DNA of 64,000 nt, from contig CP141202.1 in the NCBI GenBank assembly GCA_035609245.1, forward strand, positions 248,001-312,000, read 5' to 3'. The translations under genes were made by a program, and so were the position numbers. Positions 20,931 to 30,513 of the stretch are shown in pieces. The stretch comes from Bacteroidales bacterium MB20-C3-3. GTDB lineage: Bacteria; Bacteroidota; Bacteroidia; Bacteroidales; UBA932. Positions within the stretch are counted from its first letter, which is position 1. Each line of letters begins with the position of its first letter. Under the pieces are notes generated by a model. That model ran no database searches and was not told where the DNA came from. It was given only the letters and a program-made list of their open reading frames with translations.

Positions 20931-23927
20931 ATGAAGCGATTACTATTGTTAATATCCATTCTGTTTATTATGACAGAGTCGGATATTATCGCTCAGCAAA
21001 GATTCTCGGTATCGGGAACCGTTGTTGACTCAAAAAACGCTCCATTGATAGGTGTTGCTGTAATAGAAAAAGGGACACTTAACGGAACTGAAACTAATCT
21101 GGATGGTAAGTTTTCAATCAATGTGAGTTCACAAAATTCAATATTGGTATTTACCTATATGGGTTTTATAACAAGGGAAGTACAGGCTAATCAGTCTGCA
21201 ATTATTCAGATGGAAGAAGATGCCAGATTCCTTTCTGAAATTGTAGTTATTGGCTATGGACAAGTTAGGAAGGAGGATGCTACAGGATCAATAGTAGCTA
21301 TTAAGCCTGAAACACTGAACAGAGGTGCTGTAACTGCACCTCAGGAGTTGTTAATAGGAAAAGTAGCAGGTCTTCAGATTACGCCGGGAGATGGTAGCCC
21401 TGGATCAGGCGCACAGATTAGAATTAGGGGAGGAGCATCTCTCAGAGCGAGTAATGACCCTTTGATTGTAATTGATGGTGTGCCTACTTCTAACGATGCA
21501 TCACCTGGTATGAAAAATGGACTTGCTTCTATCAATCCGTCGGATATTGAGACATTTACAGTATTAAAAGATGCATCTGCCACTGCTATATATGGCGCGA
21601 GAGCTTCTAATGGAGTTATTATTATTACTACAAAAAAAGGAACAAAGCGATTCCAGGTTAATTATAATTCCACATATTCTGTAAACCAAAACATTAGAAC
21701 GATTAACTCTCTTAATGCAACCGATTTCTCTTCAAAATTACTTCAGGCTTTTCCATTAAACACAACAGCAGGAGCAACTGCACGAAGTTTAATGGGGACT
21801 TATGATACAGATTGGCAAAAGGAGATATATCAACTTGGATTATCAACAGATCAGTCTTTATCATTATCGGGAACTCTGGCATCAATCCCTTACAGAGTTT
21901 CTCTTGGGTATAACAACCAGAAGGGTACTTTAAAGACATCTTCGTACGAAAGATTAACTGCTGGTGTAAATTTAACACCTTCATTATTTGATGATCACCT
22001 TAAGGTTACAGCGAATGTAAAGGCAGTCTTAAATAATAATGTTTATGCTGACGGTGGTGCTGTAGGGGCAGCTGCTTTCTATGATCCTACACAGGCTGTA
22101 TATAACTATAAAAATGATAAATCCATAGATTATAACATTTTTAATGGTTTCCGTAACTGGGGAACTGCTCAGTTGCCAAACACACTTAGTGGAACTAATC
22201 CGCTCTCTTTGCTTTATGATAAATACGACTCAGGAAGATCAAACAGATTAATTGGTAACCTTGAACTTGATTACAAAATGCATTTTCTGCCAGATTTAAG
22301 AGCTCATATAAATCTTGGTTTTGACTATGGAGAAGGGAAAGGGACAAACGGAGTCAGACAAAACTCTTTCCAGGCCTGGAAAGATGCTGATTTTAAAGGA
22401 ATCGGCAGAAAAACCGAGTGGAATAACAAAAGACAAAATACTGTTCTTGATTTCTATTTGAACTATTCAAAAGAGATAGAATCTATAGATTCAAAAATTG
22501 ATGTGATGGGTGGTTATTCATGGCAACACTTCTATTCAAAAGATTATAGTAAAGAGATATCAAATCACGATACCAATCCTGTTGTAAAAAAAGAGACTAC
22601 ATATCCTACTGAGAGTTATTTAGTATCATTTTACGGAAGGCTAAACTATACTTTTAAAGATAGATATCTTCTTACATTAACTCTAAGAGACGATGCTTCT
22701 TCAAGATTTTCTCCGTCAACAAGATGGGGTCTCTTTCCATCAGCAGCATTTGCATGGCAAATTAATAAGGAGTCATTTCTGGCAAACTCTAAGACAATTA
22801 GCGATATGAAACTTAGAATAAGCTACGGAGTAACTGGTCAACAGGATTTGGGGCTTAATGACTACCCATACATAGCTCTCTACAATCAATCAACAGTCTA
22901 TTCAAATTATATGTTTGGAACAAATTTTTATTCTCTTCTTAAACCAACAGGTTACGATGAGAATATTAAATGGGAAGAGACTGCATCATACAATATTGGG
23001 CTAGATTTTGGTTTTCTTAAAAATAGAATAACGGCCTCTGTTGATGCATATATGAAGAAAACAGACGATCTTTTAAATGAAATAGATGTAGCTGCCGGAA
23101 CCAATTTTGCAAACAGAATAGTTACTAATGTAGGAAATCTTGAAAATAAAGGTGTTGAGTTAAATATTAACGCTATACCTGTTGATAATCCAGACTTTGT
23201 ATGGGAAATTGGATTTAACGGAACCTGGAATGAAACTAAGATTACAAAGCTGACTGCAAATAATAATCCGGACTATGTTGGAATTCCTACTGGTGGGGTC
23301 TCTTCAGGAACTGGAGGTACAATTCAGATGCATAGTGTAGGACGCGCTCCAAATACCTTCTATACTTATAAACAAGTATATGATGTAAATGGTAATCCAA
23401 TTCAGAATCTTGTTGTGGACCTTAATAAAGATGGACAAATTACTGAAGCGGACAGGTACTTGACAGATTATAGTCCAGCACCAAAATACTATTTTGGATT
23501 TAGTAATATGTTTACGATTCGTAACTTTGACCTGGGTTTCAACCTCAGAGCGAATCTTGGCAACTATATGTTTAACGATTTTGCAGCTGGTAACTCTACA
23601 ACGTACAACTTCTCAAATCAGGGGTTCCTGACAAATATGGTTGATGTTGTAAACAGAACAGGGTTTACAAGAAGTAATTCTCCGCAGCAGATAAAATCTG
23701 ACTACTTTATTGAAGATGCCTCCTTTATTAAAATGGATAACATAACTCTTGGATACAATTTCAACAAAATATTCAAGTCTTCAATCGCAGGCAGATTTGC
23801 ATTCTCTGTACAGAATGTTTTTGTAATTACAAATTATACAGGTTTAGATCCTGAAGGTTGGGGAATTGATAATAATATATGGCCAAGACCTCGTATCTAT
23901 ACATTAGGAATGAATTTAACTTTCTAA
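20931..23927 (+). CDS. susC: SusC-like TonB-dependent outer-membrane glycan receptor
   Basis: The 998-residue product starts with a signal peptide (about 1-22), a carboxypeptidase-regulatory-like beta domain (VSGTVVDSKNAPLIGVAV), a possible TonB-interacting segment (VVIGYGQVRKEDATGS), the plug (GKVAGLQITPGDG..RIRGGAS) and a long beta barrel that ends with an aromatic residue, NLTF. It works with the SusD lipoprotein as an energy-driven importer of oligosaccharides. The size is normal for the family. The substrate, maltodextrin, is inferred from the neighbouring GH13, MalQ and MFS genes. Confidence 0.95.
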   Translation: MKRLLLLISILFIMTESDIIAQQRFSVSGTVVDSKNAPLIGVAVIEKGTLNGTETNLDGKFSINVSSQNSILVFTYMGFITREVQANQSAIIQMEEDARFLSEIVVIGYGQVRKEDATGSIVAIKPETLNRGAVTAPQELLIGKVAGLQITPGDGSPGSGAQIRIRGGASLRASNDPLIVIDGVPTSNDASPGMKNGLASINPSDIETFTVLKDASATAIYGARASNGVIIITTKKGTKRFQVNYNSTYSVNQNIRTINSLNATDFSSKLLQAFPLNTTAGATARSLMGTYDTDWQKEIYQLGLSTDQSLSLSGTLASIPYRVSLGYNNQKGTLKTSSYERLTAGVNLTPSLFDDHLKVTANVKAVLNNNVYADGGAVGAAAFYDPTQAVYNYKNDKSIDYNIFNGFRNWGTAQLPNTLSGTNPLSLLYDKYDSGRSNRLIGNLELDYKMHFLPDLRAHINLGFDYGEGKGTNGVRQNSFQAWKDADFKGIGRKTEWNNKRQNTVLDFYLNYSKEIESIDSKIDVMGGYSWQHFYSKDYSKEISNHDTNPVVKKETTYPTESYLVSFYGRLNYTFKDRYLLTLTLRDDASSRFSPSTRWGLFPSAAFAWQINKESFLANSKTISDMKLRISYGVTGQQDLGLNDYPYIALYNQSTVYSNYMFGTNFYSLLKPTGYDENIKWEETASYNIGLDFGFLKNRITASVDAYMKKTDDLLNEIDVAAGTNFANRIVTNVGNLENKGVELNINAIPVDNPDFVWEIGFNGTWNETKITKLTANNNPDYVGIPTGGVSSGTGGTIQMHSVGRAPNTFYTYKQVYDVNGNPIQNLVVDLNKDGQITEADRYLTDYSPAPKYYFGFSNMFTIRNFDLGFNLRANLGNYMFNDFAAGNSTTYNFSNQGFLTNMVDVVNRTGFTRSNSPQQIKSDYFIEDASFIKMDNITLGYNFNKIFKSSIAGRFAFSVQNVFVITNYTGLDPEGWGIDNNIWPRPRIYTLGMNLTF

Positions 23928-23940
23928 AGCAAGATTTAAA

Positions 23941-25560
23941 ATGAAAAAATTGAATATAATAATAGCAGTTTTGTCACTTTCAATCCTGGCTACATCATGT
24001 CTTAAAGATCTTGATACAAGGCCTTTGGATGAAAAAACCTTTACGGTTGACAAAGCATATGCAGACCAGGCAGCCTATCTGCAAGGCCTTGCGAAAATAT
24101 ACTCTGTTATGGCCGTATCTGGCCAGGATGGAGCCGGTAGTACTGATATAACAGGGTTGGACGCTGGTAACTCTCAGTTTCTAAGGAGTCTTTGGAATCT
24201 ACAAGTTGTAACAACTGACGAATGCAAAAACGGCTGGGGAAATGACTCTTGGGTGCCTGAGCTTAATAATAACACTTGGAGTGATATCAAAAATGAATCT
24301 ATTGATGGTGTATATTACAGGTCAATGTTTATTGTAGCTCTTGCAAACGAGTATCTTAAACAGACAACAGAAGAAAAACTTGTTCAAAGAGGTCATACTT
24401 CAATTAAAGCTGAAGTAGATAAATACAGACTTGAAGCAAGATTCATGAGAGCATTGGCTTATTCTATTCTCATTGATACTTACGGAAACCCTCCTTTTAT
24501 TACCGAGGAGCATCCTATAGGCGGCTATCTGCCTGAGCAGATTGGAAGAGTAGAGATGTTTAAGTATATAGAGTCAGAATTGCTTGATATTGAGTCGAAA
24601 ATTGCAGCCCCAAGAACAAATGAGTATGGAAGGGCAGATCAGGGAGCTGTATGGACTCTTCTGGCAAGATTGTATTTAAATGCAGAAGTTTATACTAAGA
24701 CTGCAAAGTGGACTGAGGTAATTACTTATGCTAAAAAAGTAATTACTGCAGGATATACCCTCTCTAATCAGTACTCTCATCTTTTTATGGCTGACAATCA
24801 TTCATCTGGAGCAAAAAATGAGATAATATTTCCAATTATTTTTGATGGTAATAAAATTCAGACATATGGTGGTATGACATACCTGGTTGCCTCTTCAAGA
24901 TCCGGAAGTGAGAAAGACATAGTAGATAATGGTACTCAACAGGCTTGGGATGGTAACAGGGCAACAGAAAAACTTATTGATAAATTTACATATACAGATG
25001 TATCAGGAGATTATCCGGTGAGTGCAGATAAGAGAGCAATCTTCTTTAAGAAAGGTAGGAGTAAGGAGATTACTAATCCGCTTAACACTTTTACAACACA
25101 AGGTTGGTCTGTATTTAAGTTTACAAATAAGACCTCAACCGGAGGGAAGGGTTCTCATAATGATTTTCCTGACACAGATTTTCCATATTTCAGATTGGCA
25201 GATGTTTACCTTATGCTAGCTGAGGCAGTTGTCAGAGGTGGTTCCGGATCATCAACAACTGAAGCTATTGGATATATAAATCAGCTTAGAAGAAGAGCGT
25301 TTGGAAATAACTCAGGGGATGTAGCTTCGTTAACTTTGAATTTTATTATTGATGAAAGATCAAGAGAGTTATATTGGGAGGGTACCCGCAGATCAGATCT
25401 TATCAGATTTAATATGTATACAGGGTCTGCTTATAATTGGCCAATGAAAGGCGGTCAACCATCAGGAGTATCAATTGATACAAAATATAATTTGTTCCCG
25501 ATTCCTGTGGCGGATTTAATGGCAAATCCTAATCTTGAACAAAATCAAGGTTACAATTAA
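23941..25560 (+). CDS. susD: SusD/RagB-like starch-binding surface lipoprotein
   Basis: The 539-residue lipoprotein has a lipobox ending at Cys20 (LATSC), then a SusD fold with tetratricopeptide-like helices (EARFMRALAYSILIDTYGNPP) and the C-terminal RagB block (YLMLAEAVVRGG, YINQLRRRAFGN, FIIDERSRELYWEGTRRSDL). SusD caps the SusC barrel and binds glycan at the cell surface. It begins 13 bases after susC, the usual pairing. Acidic and basic residues follow Cys20 (LKDLD), compatible with surface export but not a perfect signal. Confidence 0.95.
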   Translation: MKKLNIIIAVLSLSILATSCLKDLDTRPLDEKTFTVDKAYADQAAYLQGLAKIYSVMAVSGQDGAGSTDITGLDAGNSQFLRSLWNLQVVTTDECKNGWGNDSWVPELNNNTWSDIKNESIDGVYYRSMFIVALANEYLKQTTEEKLVQRGHTSIKAEVDKYRLEARFMRALAYSILIDTYGNPPFITEEHPIGGYLPEQIGRVEMFKYIESELLDIESKIAAPRTNEYGRADQGAVWTLLARLYLNAEVYTKTAKWTEVITYAKKVITAGYTLSNQYSHLFMADNHSSGAKNEIIFPIIFDGNKIQTYGGMTYLVASSRSGSEKDIVDNGTQQAWDGNRATEKLIDKFTYTDVSGDYPVSADKRAIFFKKGRSKEITNPLNTFTTQGWSVFKFTNKTSTGGKGSHNDFPDTDFPYFRLADVYLMLAEAVVRGGSGSSTTEAIGYINQLRRRAFGNNSGDVASLTLNFIIDERSRELYWEGTRRSDLIRFNMYTGSAYNWPMKGGQPSGVSIDTKYNLFPIPVADLMANPNLEQNQGYN

Positions 25561-25565
25561 TAATA

Positions 25566-26663
25566 ATGGTTATGAAAATTATAAAATATACATTATCTCT
25601 TCTGGTGTTGGTACTTGCAATTGTCTCTTGTACCAAGGATGAAAGCACAAATGTTGTTTTTAATCCATCTGATGCTCAGGCCGGAACTTTAGTTGCACCA
25701 TCAGCAATTATTTTAACTGATGAAACAAAAGGAAATGATCTTCCTCCTTTCACATGGACAAAAAGCAATTTTGGCTTTGATGCAGCTGTGAATTATGTTG
25801 TTGAAATTGCTCTTGAAGGCACAAATTTCTCGAAATTAAGGGTTATCGGCTCTGTAACAACTAATAAGCTAGTTGTTAAGCAGCAGGAGCTACAAACTGC
25901 TGCTGAAAAATTAGGTGTTATTCTTGGAAACAAGGCAAATATTGAGATGAGAGTTAAATCTCAAATTGCAGATCAATTAGATCCAATAATTTCTAATGTT
26001 GTAAAATTTAGTTTAACAACATTTAAACCAGCAGAAAAGGTCTATCCTAAAGTATGGATTATTGGAGATTATTGTGGATGGAACCATTCTAAATCCCAAT
26101 TTCTTTATGATATTAACGAGGATGGCCAGTATTTTGAGGGATGGATTGCTTTTAACGGAAAAGCTCAAAATGGGTTTAAAATTACCTATACAGGTGGGTG
26201 GAACGGAGATGATATCGGATCAAATGATGCTAATGTCGTAAATAATAAGATTAAGGTTGAGCCGGGCTCTAACATTAGTTTATTTGATGGTAAAATAATG
26301 TATCTGAAACTTGATAACAGAGATAAAAACAACAGAACATTAGAAAGAGTCAAAACAATTTCCAGAATAGGATTAATTGGATCAGCTACTCCAAACGATT
26401 GGAACAGCCCGGATACTGAACTTCTGTTTAACGAAAATACAAATAAGTTTGAAACAACAGTTACTCTTAAAGATGGCGAAATTAAGTTCAGAGCTGATAA
26501 TGACTGGGGACTTAACTGGGGTAAATTTGATCCTTCTGAAGGGAAAAATCCGGATCAGCTAAAGCCTGGTGGTGCAAATATTCAGGTTTCAGCCGGTAAG
26601 TACAAGATCTCTTTTAACTTGAATAAAGTGGTACCTACATACGAATTGATTTCAGTAGAATAA
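25566..26663 (+). CDS. susE: SusE/SusF-like outer-membrane starch-binding lipoprotein
   Basis: The 365-residue product has a lipobox (LAIVSC) followed by TKDES, which resembles the surface-export signal of Bacteroidetes lipoproteins. An N-terminal SusE domain (about 30-155) precedes two beta modules (VYPKVWIIGDYCGWN and ISRIGLIGSATPNDW) like the CBMs of SusE/SusF, with tryptophans fit for glucan stacking. It has no catalytic role. Translation may begin at 25566 or at the ATG two codons later. A strong terminator follows the gene. Confidence 0.88.
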   Translation: MVMKIIKYTLSLLVLVLAIVSCTKDESTNVVFNPSDAQAGTLVAPSAIILTDETKGNDLPPFTWTKSNFGFDAAVNYVVEIALEGTNFSKLRVIGSVTTNKLVVKQQELQTAAEKLGVILGNKANIEMRVKSQIADQLDPIISNVVKFSLTTFKPAEKVYPKVWIIGDYCGWNHSKSQFLYDINEDGQYFEGWIAFNGKAQNGFKITYTGGWNGDDIGSNDANVVNNKIKVEPGSNISLFDGKIMYLKLDNRDKNNRTLERVKTISRIGLIGSATPNDWNSPDTELLFNENTNKFETTVTLKDGEIKFRADNDWGLNWGKFDPSEGKNPDQLKPGGANIQVSAGKYKISFNLNKVVPTYELISVE

Positions 26664-26681
26664 TTTGAAATTAAATGAAAT

Positions 26682-26718
26682 ATGGGGAGGGGTCATATTT
26701 GATTACTCCCCATTTTTT
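26682..26718 (+). terminator. Intrinsic terminator/attenuator inside the starch locus
   Basis: ATGGGGAG (26682-26689) pairs with CTCCCCAT (26706-26713), followed by six T residues (26713-26718). It lies between susE and the first GH13 gene, so binding and transport genes can be expressed at a different level from the amylases. Confidence 0.85.
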
Positions 26719-26738
26719 AATCACTTATATATTGATTT

Positions 26739-28397
26739 ATGAAAAGGATAATAATACTAGTTCTTCTTTTTGTAATAATTTCTTGTAATAAAGATAATAA
26801 TTCTATTCATGGAACAGATCCTAATCCTCCGGGCATAGAAAGAGATGATATATCTCAATACAATGCAAAAGAGTGGGATGGTATTAAAAGAGGAGGGGTT
26901 TTCTATGAAATATTTGTCAGATCATTTGCGGATAGTAATGGTGATGGGATAGGAGATCTTAATGGTATAACAGCAAAACTGGATTACCTTAATCAAATTG
27001 GAATATCGGGTATTTGGTTAACACCTATACATCCCTCTCCCTCGTACCACGGTTATGATGTAGAAGATTATTTATCTGTTAAACCGGAATATGGTACAAT
27101 GAATGACTTTGAAGAGTTAGTTAAAAAAGCTAAATCTTTAAATATTAAAATTATCCTGGATCTGGTTCTAAATCACACCTCAAAAACTCATCCATGGTTT
27201 ATTGATGCAATTAGTTCTCAGGAAAGCAGATACAGGGATTATTATTTGATCTCTCCATCTGATTTGGTAAGCAGTAATATCTCTTCCGGAAAAATTCCGA
27301 TGACCCAGTCCTATATATCATCGCAATGGCATAATATTTCACAAGGCACAAGCGGTTATAACTATTTGGGCATGTTTTCAGATTGGATGCCAGATTTGAA
27401 TTTTGGATCTATTGATACTTGTGAGGTTTCAGCACCATTTAAAGAGATGGTAGAGATTTCAAAATTTTGGATTGCTAAGGGAGTATCCGGGTTTAGACTT
27501 GATGCTGTTAAACACATTTATCAGAATGAAATATCAGAAGAGAATCCTCTTTTCTTAAAGAAATTCTTTGATTCTATTAAAAAAGAAAGAAATGATATAT
27601 ACGTAGTCGGAGAGAATTTGTCTGGAGACTACAGAGAAGTCTCTCCGTATTACACAGGACTTCCTGCATTATTCAACTTTGATGCTTGGTATAAGTTAAT
27701 TTATGCAATTGAAAATTCTCATGCAAAATGGTATCCTAAGGATATTGTTGAGATGGAAGCCAGTTTCAGGTCATACAGAAATGATGCAATAAATGTAACT
27801 AAACTATCCAATCATGATGAAGACAGAACATTATCAAGGCTTGGAGGAGACATATCCAAAGCAAAAATAGCGGCTGCCATTTTACTTACAATATCAGGCT
27901 CTCCATATATTTACTATGGAGAAGAGATAGGAATGCTCGGTATGAAAAATGGTGGAGATGAAAATGTCAGAGAGCCTTTCCTGTGGTCATCAATTCAGTC
28001 TGATAACTATAGAACAAAATGGAGAAATCCTCTCTTTTCAACTGAAAGCTCAGTAAGACCTCTTGAATTGCAGAGAAATGATAAAAATTCAATTTTCAGG
28101 GTATATGAAAAATTTCTTAAGTTAAGAAACACTTATCAATCATTAGCTTATGGAGAGATGAGATATCCATCTAACTTAGATTCATATGATAAGAATTTTA
28201 TGGTATTTTTCAGAGAGTATTCAGGAGAAAAATTAATGATAATACACAATGTCTCCTCAAATACTTCTACTATAGCAATCTCTGATCCAATTGTCAGGGC
28301 AGTTGCAGATATGGGCAGTGTTACCTATTCAAAAATTAATACTCAAAGTCACTCTGTTACAATGCCTCCATATTCAACTATAATATTTGAATTATGA
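26739..28397 (+). CDS. GH13 alpha-amylase/alpha-glucosidase lipoprotein (first of four)
   Basis: The 552-residue enzyme has a lipobox ending at Cys16 (IISC), so it is anchored in a membrane, probably at the surface or periplasmic face of the outer membrane. The barrel has the GH13 regions DLVLNH, the nucleophile Asp255 in GFRLDAVKH, the acid/base Glu292 in VVGENLSGD and Asp360 in LSNHDED. The opening VFYEIFVRSFADSNGDGIGDL is typical of amylase/oligo-glucosidase members. The calcium-binding and linkage preference cannot be told from sequence alone. Its stop overlaps the start of the next GH13 gene by four bases. Confidence 0.92.
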   Translation: MKRIIILVLLFVIISCNKDNNSIHGTDPNPPGIERDDISQYNAKEWDGIKRGGVFYEIFVRSFADSNGDGIGDLNGITAKLDYLNQIGISGIWLTPIHPSPSYHGYDVEDYLSVKPEYGTMNDFEELVKKAKSLNIKIILDLVLNHTSKTHPWFIDAISSQESRYRDYYLISPSDLVSSNISSGKIPMTQSYISSQWHNISQGTSGYNYLGMFSDWMPDLNFGSIDTCEVSAPFKEMVEISKFWIAKGVSGFRLDAVKHIYQNEISEENPLFLKKFFDSIKKERNDIYVVGENLSGDYREVSPYYTGLPALFNFDAWYKLIYAIENSHAKWYPKDIVEMEASFRSYRNDAINVTKLSNHDEDRTLSRLGGDISKAKIAAAILLTISGSPYIYYGEEIGMLGMKNGGDENVREPFLWSSIQSDNYRTKWRNPLFSTESSVRPLELQRNDKNSIFRVYEKFLKLRNTYQSLAYGEMRYPSNLDSYDKNFMVFFREYSGEKLMIIHNVSSNTSTIAISDPIVRAVADMGSVTYSKINTQSHSVTMPPYSTIIFEL

Positions 28398-30499
28398 AAT
28401 ATTTACGCATTATAATAATATCTTTTATTTTATATTCGTGTAGCAATAAAATAGAGATCAGCAAATTTGATAATTATGATATTGCTACAACAGTGAGACT
28501 ATCACAAGATACTACTACAATTATTATTAAAGATTATTTCCCGCTTTGTGACAATTTAGATTCTGTAACATCATCATCATTAGAGATTATTGGTGATAAG
28601 ACAATGGACACTATTCAAATAGTCAGAACAAAAAAGACGAAGAAATTGAATTTAATCAATTTAAGTACTAATAAGGGAGAGGGTGTTATTGTAGTATTAG
28701 ATTATTGTCAACATAATAACTCCGGGAATCAAGTATATACTGTTACAAAAGAGTTTAACAAAAGCAAAGTAACTGCAGAGATTTTTGGCAATAACGCTGA
28801 ATTTATTGTACTATGGCAAAATAGAGTTATAGATCCCTTTTATATAGAGGTTAAAAATGAAAACAAAAAGACCTCTTTAAATATTGAAATACCCTCTTCA
28901 TCAAAAAATTTTGAAAGGTCTTTCATAAGAATATTTTCTTCGGGATCTGAACAAATTGCCAATGATGTATTAATTCCTCTAAACTTTGGAGAGGTAATTG
29001 AGTCATCTTTTAAAATAAGAAGAGAAGATAAGCATGCTCAGGTAATGTACTCTCTCTTGATTGATCGTTTTTTTGATGGAGACCCAAGTAATAGTAAGAA
29101 GCTTAATTCACCAAATGTTCTTCCAAAAGTTGATTATTTTGGAGGTGATTTGAAAGGAGTTCTGGAAAAAATTAAATCAGGCTTCTTTAACAATCTTGGT
29201 ATTAATACAATCTGGCTCTCACCTATAACTCAAAATCCATATGATGCATGGGGTCAATATTCTGACCCTTCAACTCAATTCAGTGGTTATCATGGATATT
29301 GGCCAATATATCTGACAAAAATCGACAGGAGATTTGGAGATGAAAAAGTTTTAAAAGAGTTGCTCTCAGAGGCGCACGCCAGAGACATAAATGTAATACT
29401 GGATTATGTTGCCAATCATTTACATATTGATAGTCCTGTTTTGAAAGAAAACAAAGATTGGACAACCTCTCCCATAACACCTGACGGTAGACCAAATTTT
29501 GAGCTTTGGGATGAATTCAGACTAACAACTTGGTTTGATAAACATATTCCTTCTCTTGATCTAGAGAAAGAGTATGTAAATGAACCTTTGACTGATTCAG
29601 CTCTGTTTTGGATGGTTAATTATGACTTTGATGGATTTAGACATGACGCAACTAAGCATATACCTGAAGTATTTTGGAGAAAACTTACACAAAAAATAGC
29701 AAATTCACTACCAGATAAAAATATTTATCAGATAGGTGAAACATATGGCTCTCCATCACTTATTAATTCATATGTTAGAAATGGAATGCTGGATGGACAA
29801 TTTGATTTTAATGTATATGACTCATTTATTTGGAGCGTTATTAATAATGATGGCTCATTTGTTAATGTAATGACAACTCTGATTGAGAGCCTAAATACTT
29901 ATGGATATCATAATCTTATGGGTTATATAACTGGTAATCATGATAGGCCAAGATTCATATCTCTCGCAGGAGGAGCACTTCTGCCAGATGAAGATTGGAA
30001 AAAAGCCGGATGGAATCGCGAAATTGGAGTCGGAAAGAATGAATCGTATGATTATCTCTCAATTCTTCATGCATTCATATTCACTATACCTGGTATTCCT
30101 ACTGTTTATTACGGAGATGAGTTTGGTGACCCTGGAGCAAATGATCCAGACAACAGAAGATGGATGCGTTTTGATAACTATAATGAACATGAAGCTAAAT
30201 TGTTAAATAATTTTGTTAGCTTGTCAAAGTTCAGAAGATCTTCTATACCACTAATATATGGAGATTTCATTCCTTTAAAAGCAGAAGAGGATATTCTTGC
30301 ATATTTGAGAGTATATATGGGTAAAATTGTTTTGATTGCTATTAATAAATCAAATGATATAAAAGAGGTAGAGATAAAAATACCCTTTGATTTTGAGGGG
30401 AAAAAATTCCAGTTACAATCAGGTAGAATTCTATCTTTAGATGACTATACTATAACAGTGGAAATAGAGCCAAGAAATTTTGTTTTGATTAATAATTAA
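28394..30499 (+). CDS. GH13 alpha-amylase lipoprotein with N-terminal beta domains (second of four)
   Basis: The 701-residue lipoprotein has Cys16 as lipid site (LYSC). About 190 residues of beta-rich sequence precede the barrel, possibly a binding or spacer module. The catalytic residues are Asp418 (GFRHDATKH), Glu449 (IGETYG) and Asp517 (TGNHDRPR). The arrangement DRFFDGDPSN..YFGGDL is like maltogenic and neopullulanase-like amylases. The start overlaps the previous stop as ATGA, so the genes are coupled. The next GH13 gene begins 14 bases later. Confidence 0.9.
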   Translation: MKYLRIIIISFILYSCSNKIEISKFDNYDIATTVRLSQDTTTIIIKDYFPLCDNLDSVTSSSLEIIGDKTMDTIQIVRTKKTKKLNLINLSTNKGEGVIVVLDYCQHNNSGNQVYTVTKEFNKSKVTAEIFGNNAEFIVLWQNRVIDPFYIEVKNENKKTSLNIEIPSSSKNFERSFIRIFSSGSEQIANDVLIPLNFGEVIESSFKIRREDKHAQVMYSLLIDRFFDGDPSNSKKLNSPNVLPKVDYFGGDLKGVLEKIKSGFFNNLGINTIWLSPITQNPYDAWGQYSDPSTQFSGYHGYWPIYLTKIDRRFGDEKVLKELLSEAHARDINVILDYVANHLHIDSPVLKENKDWTTSPITPDGRPNFELWDEFRLTTWFDKHIPSLDLEKEYVNEPLTDSALFWMVNYDFDGFRHDATKHIPEVFWRKLTQKIANSLPDKNIYQIGETYGSPSLINSYVRNGMLDGQFDFNVYDSFIWSVINNDGSFVNVMTTLIESLNTYGYHNLMGYITGNHDRPRFISLAGGALLPDEDWKKAGWNREIGVGKNESYDYLSILHAFIFTIPGIPTVYYGDEFGDPGANDPDNRRWMRFDNYNEHEAKLLNNFVSLSKFRRSSIPLIYGDFIPLKAEEDILAYLRVYMGKIVLIAINKSNDIKEVEIKIPFDFEGKKFQLQSGRILSLDDYTITVEIEPRNFVLINN

Positions 30500-30513
30500 A
30501 TAATAATATTTAT

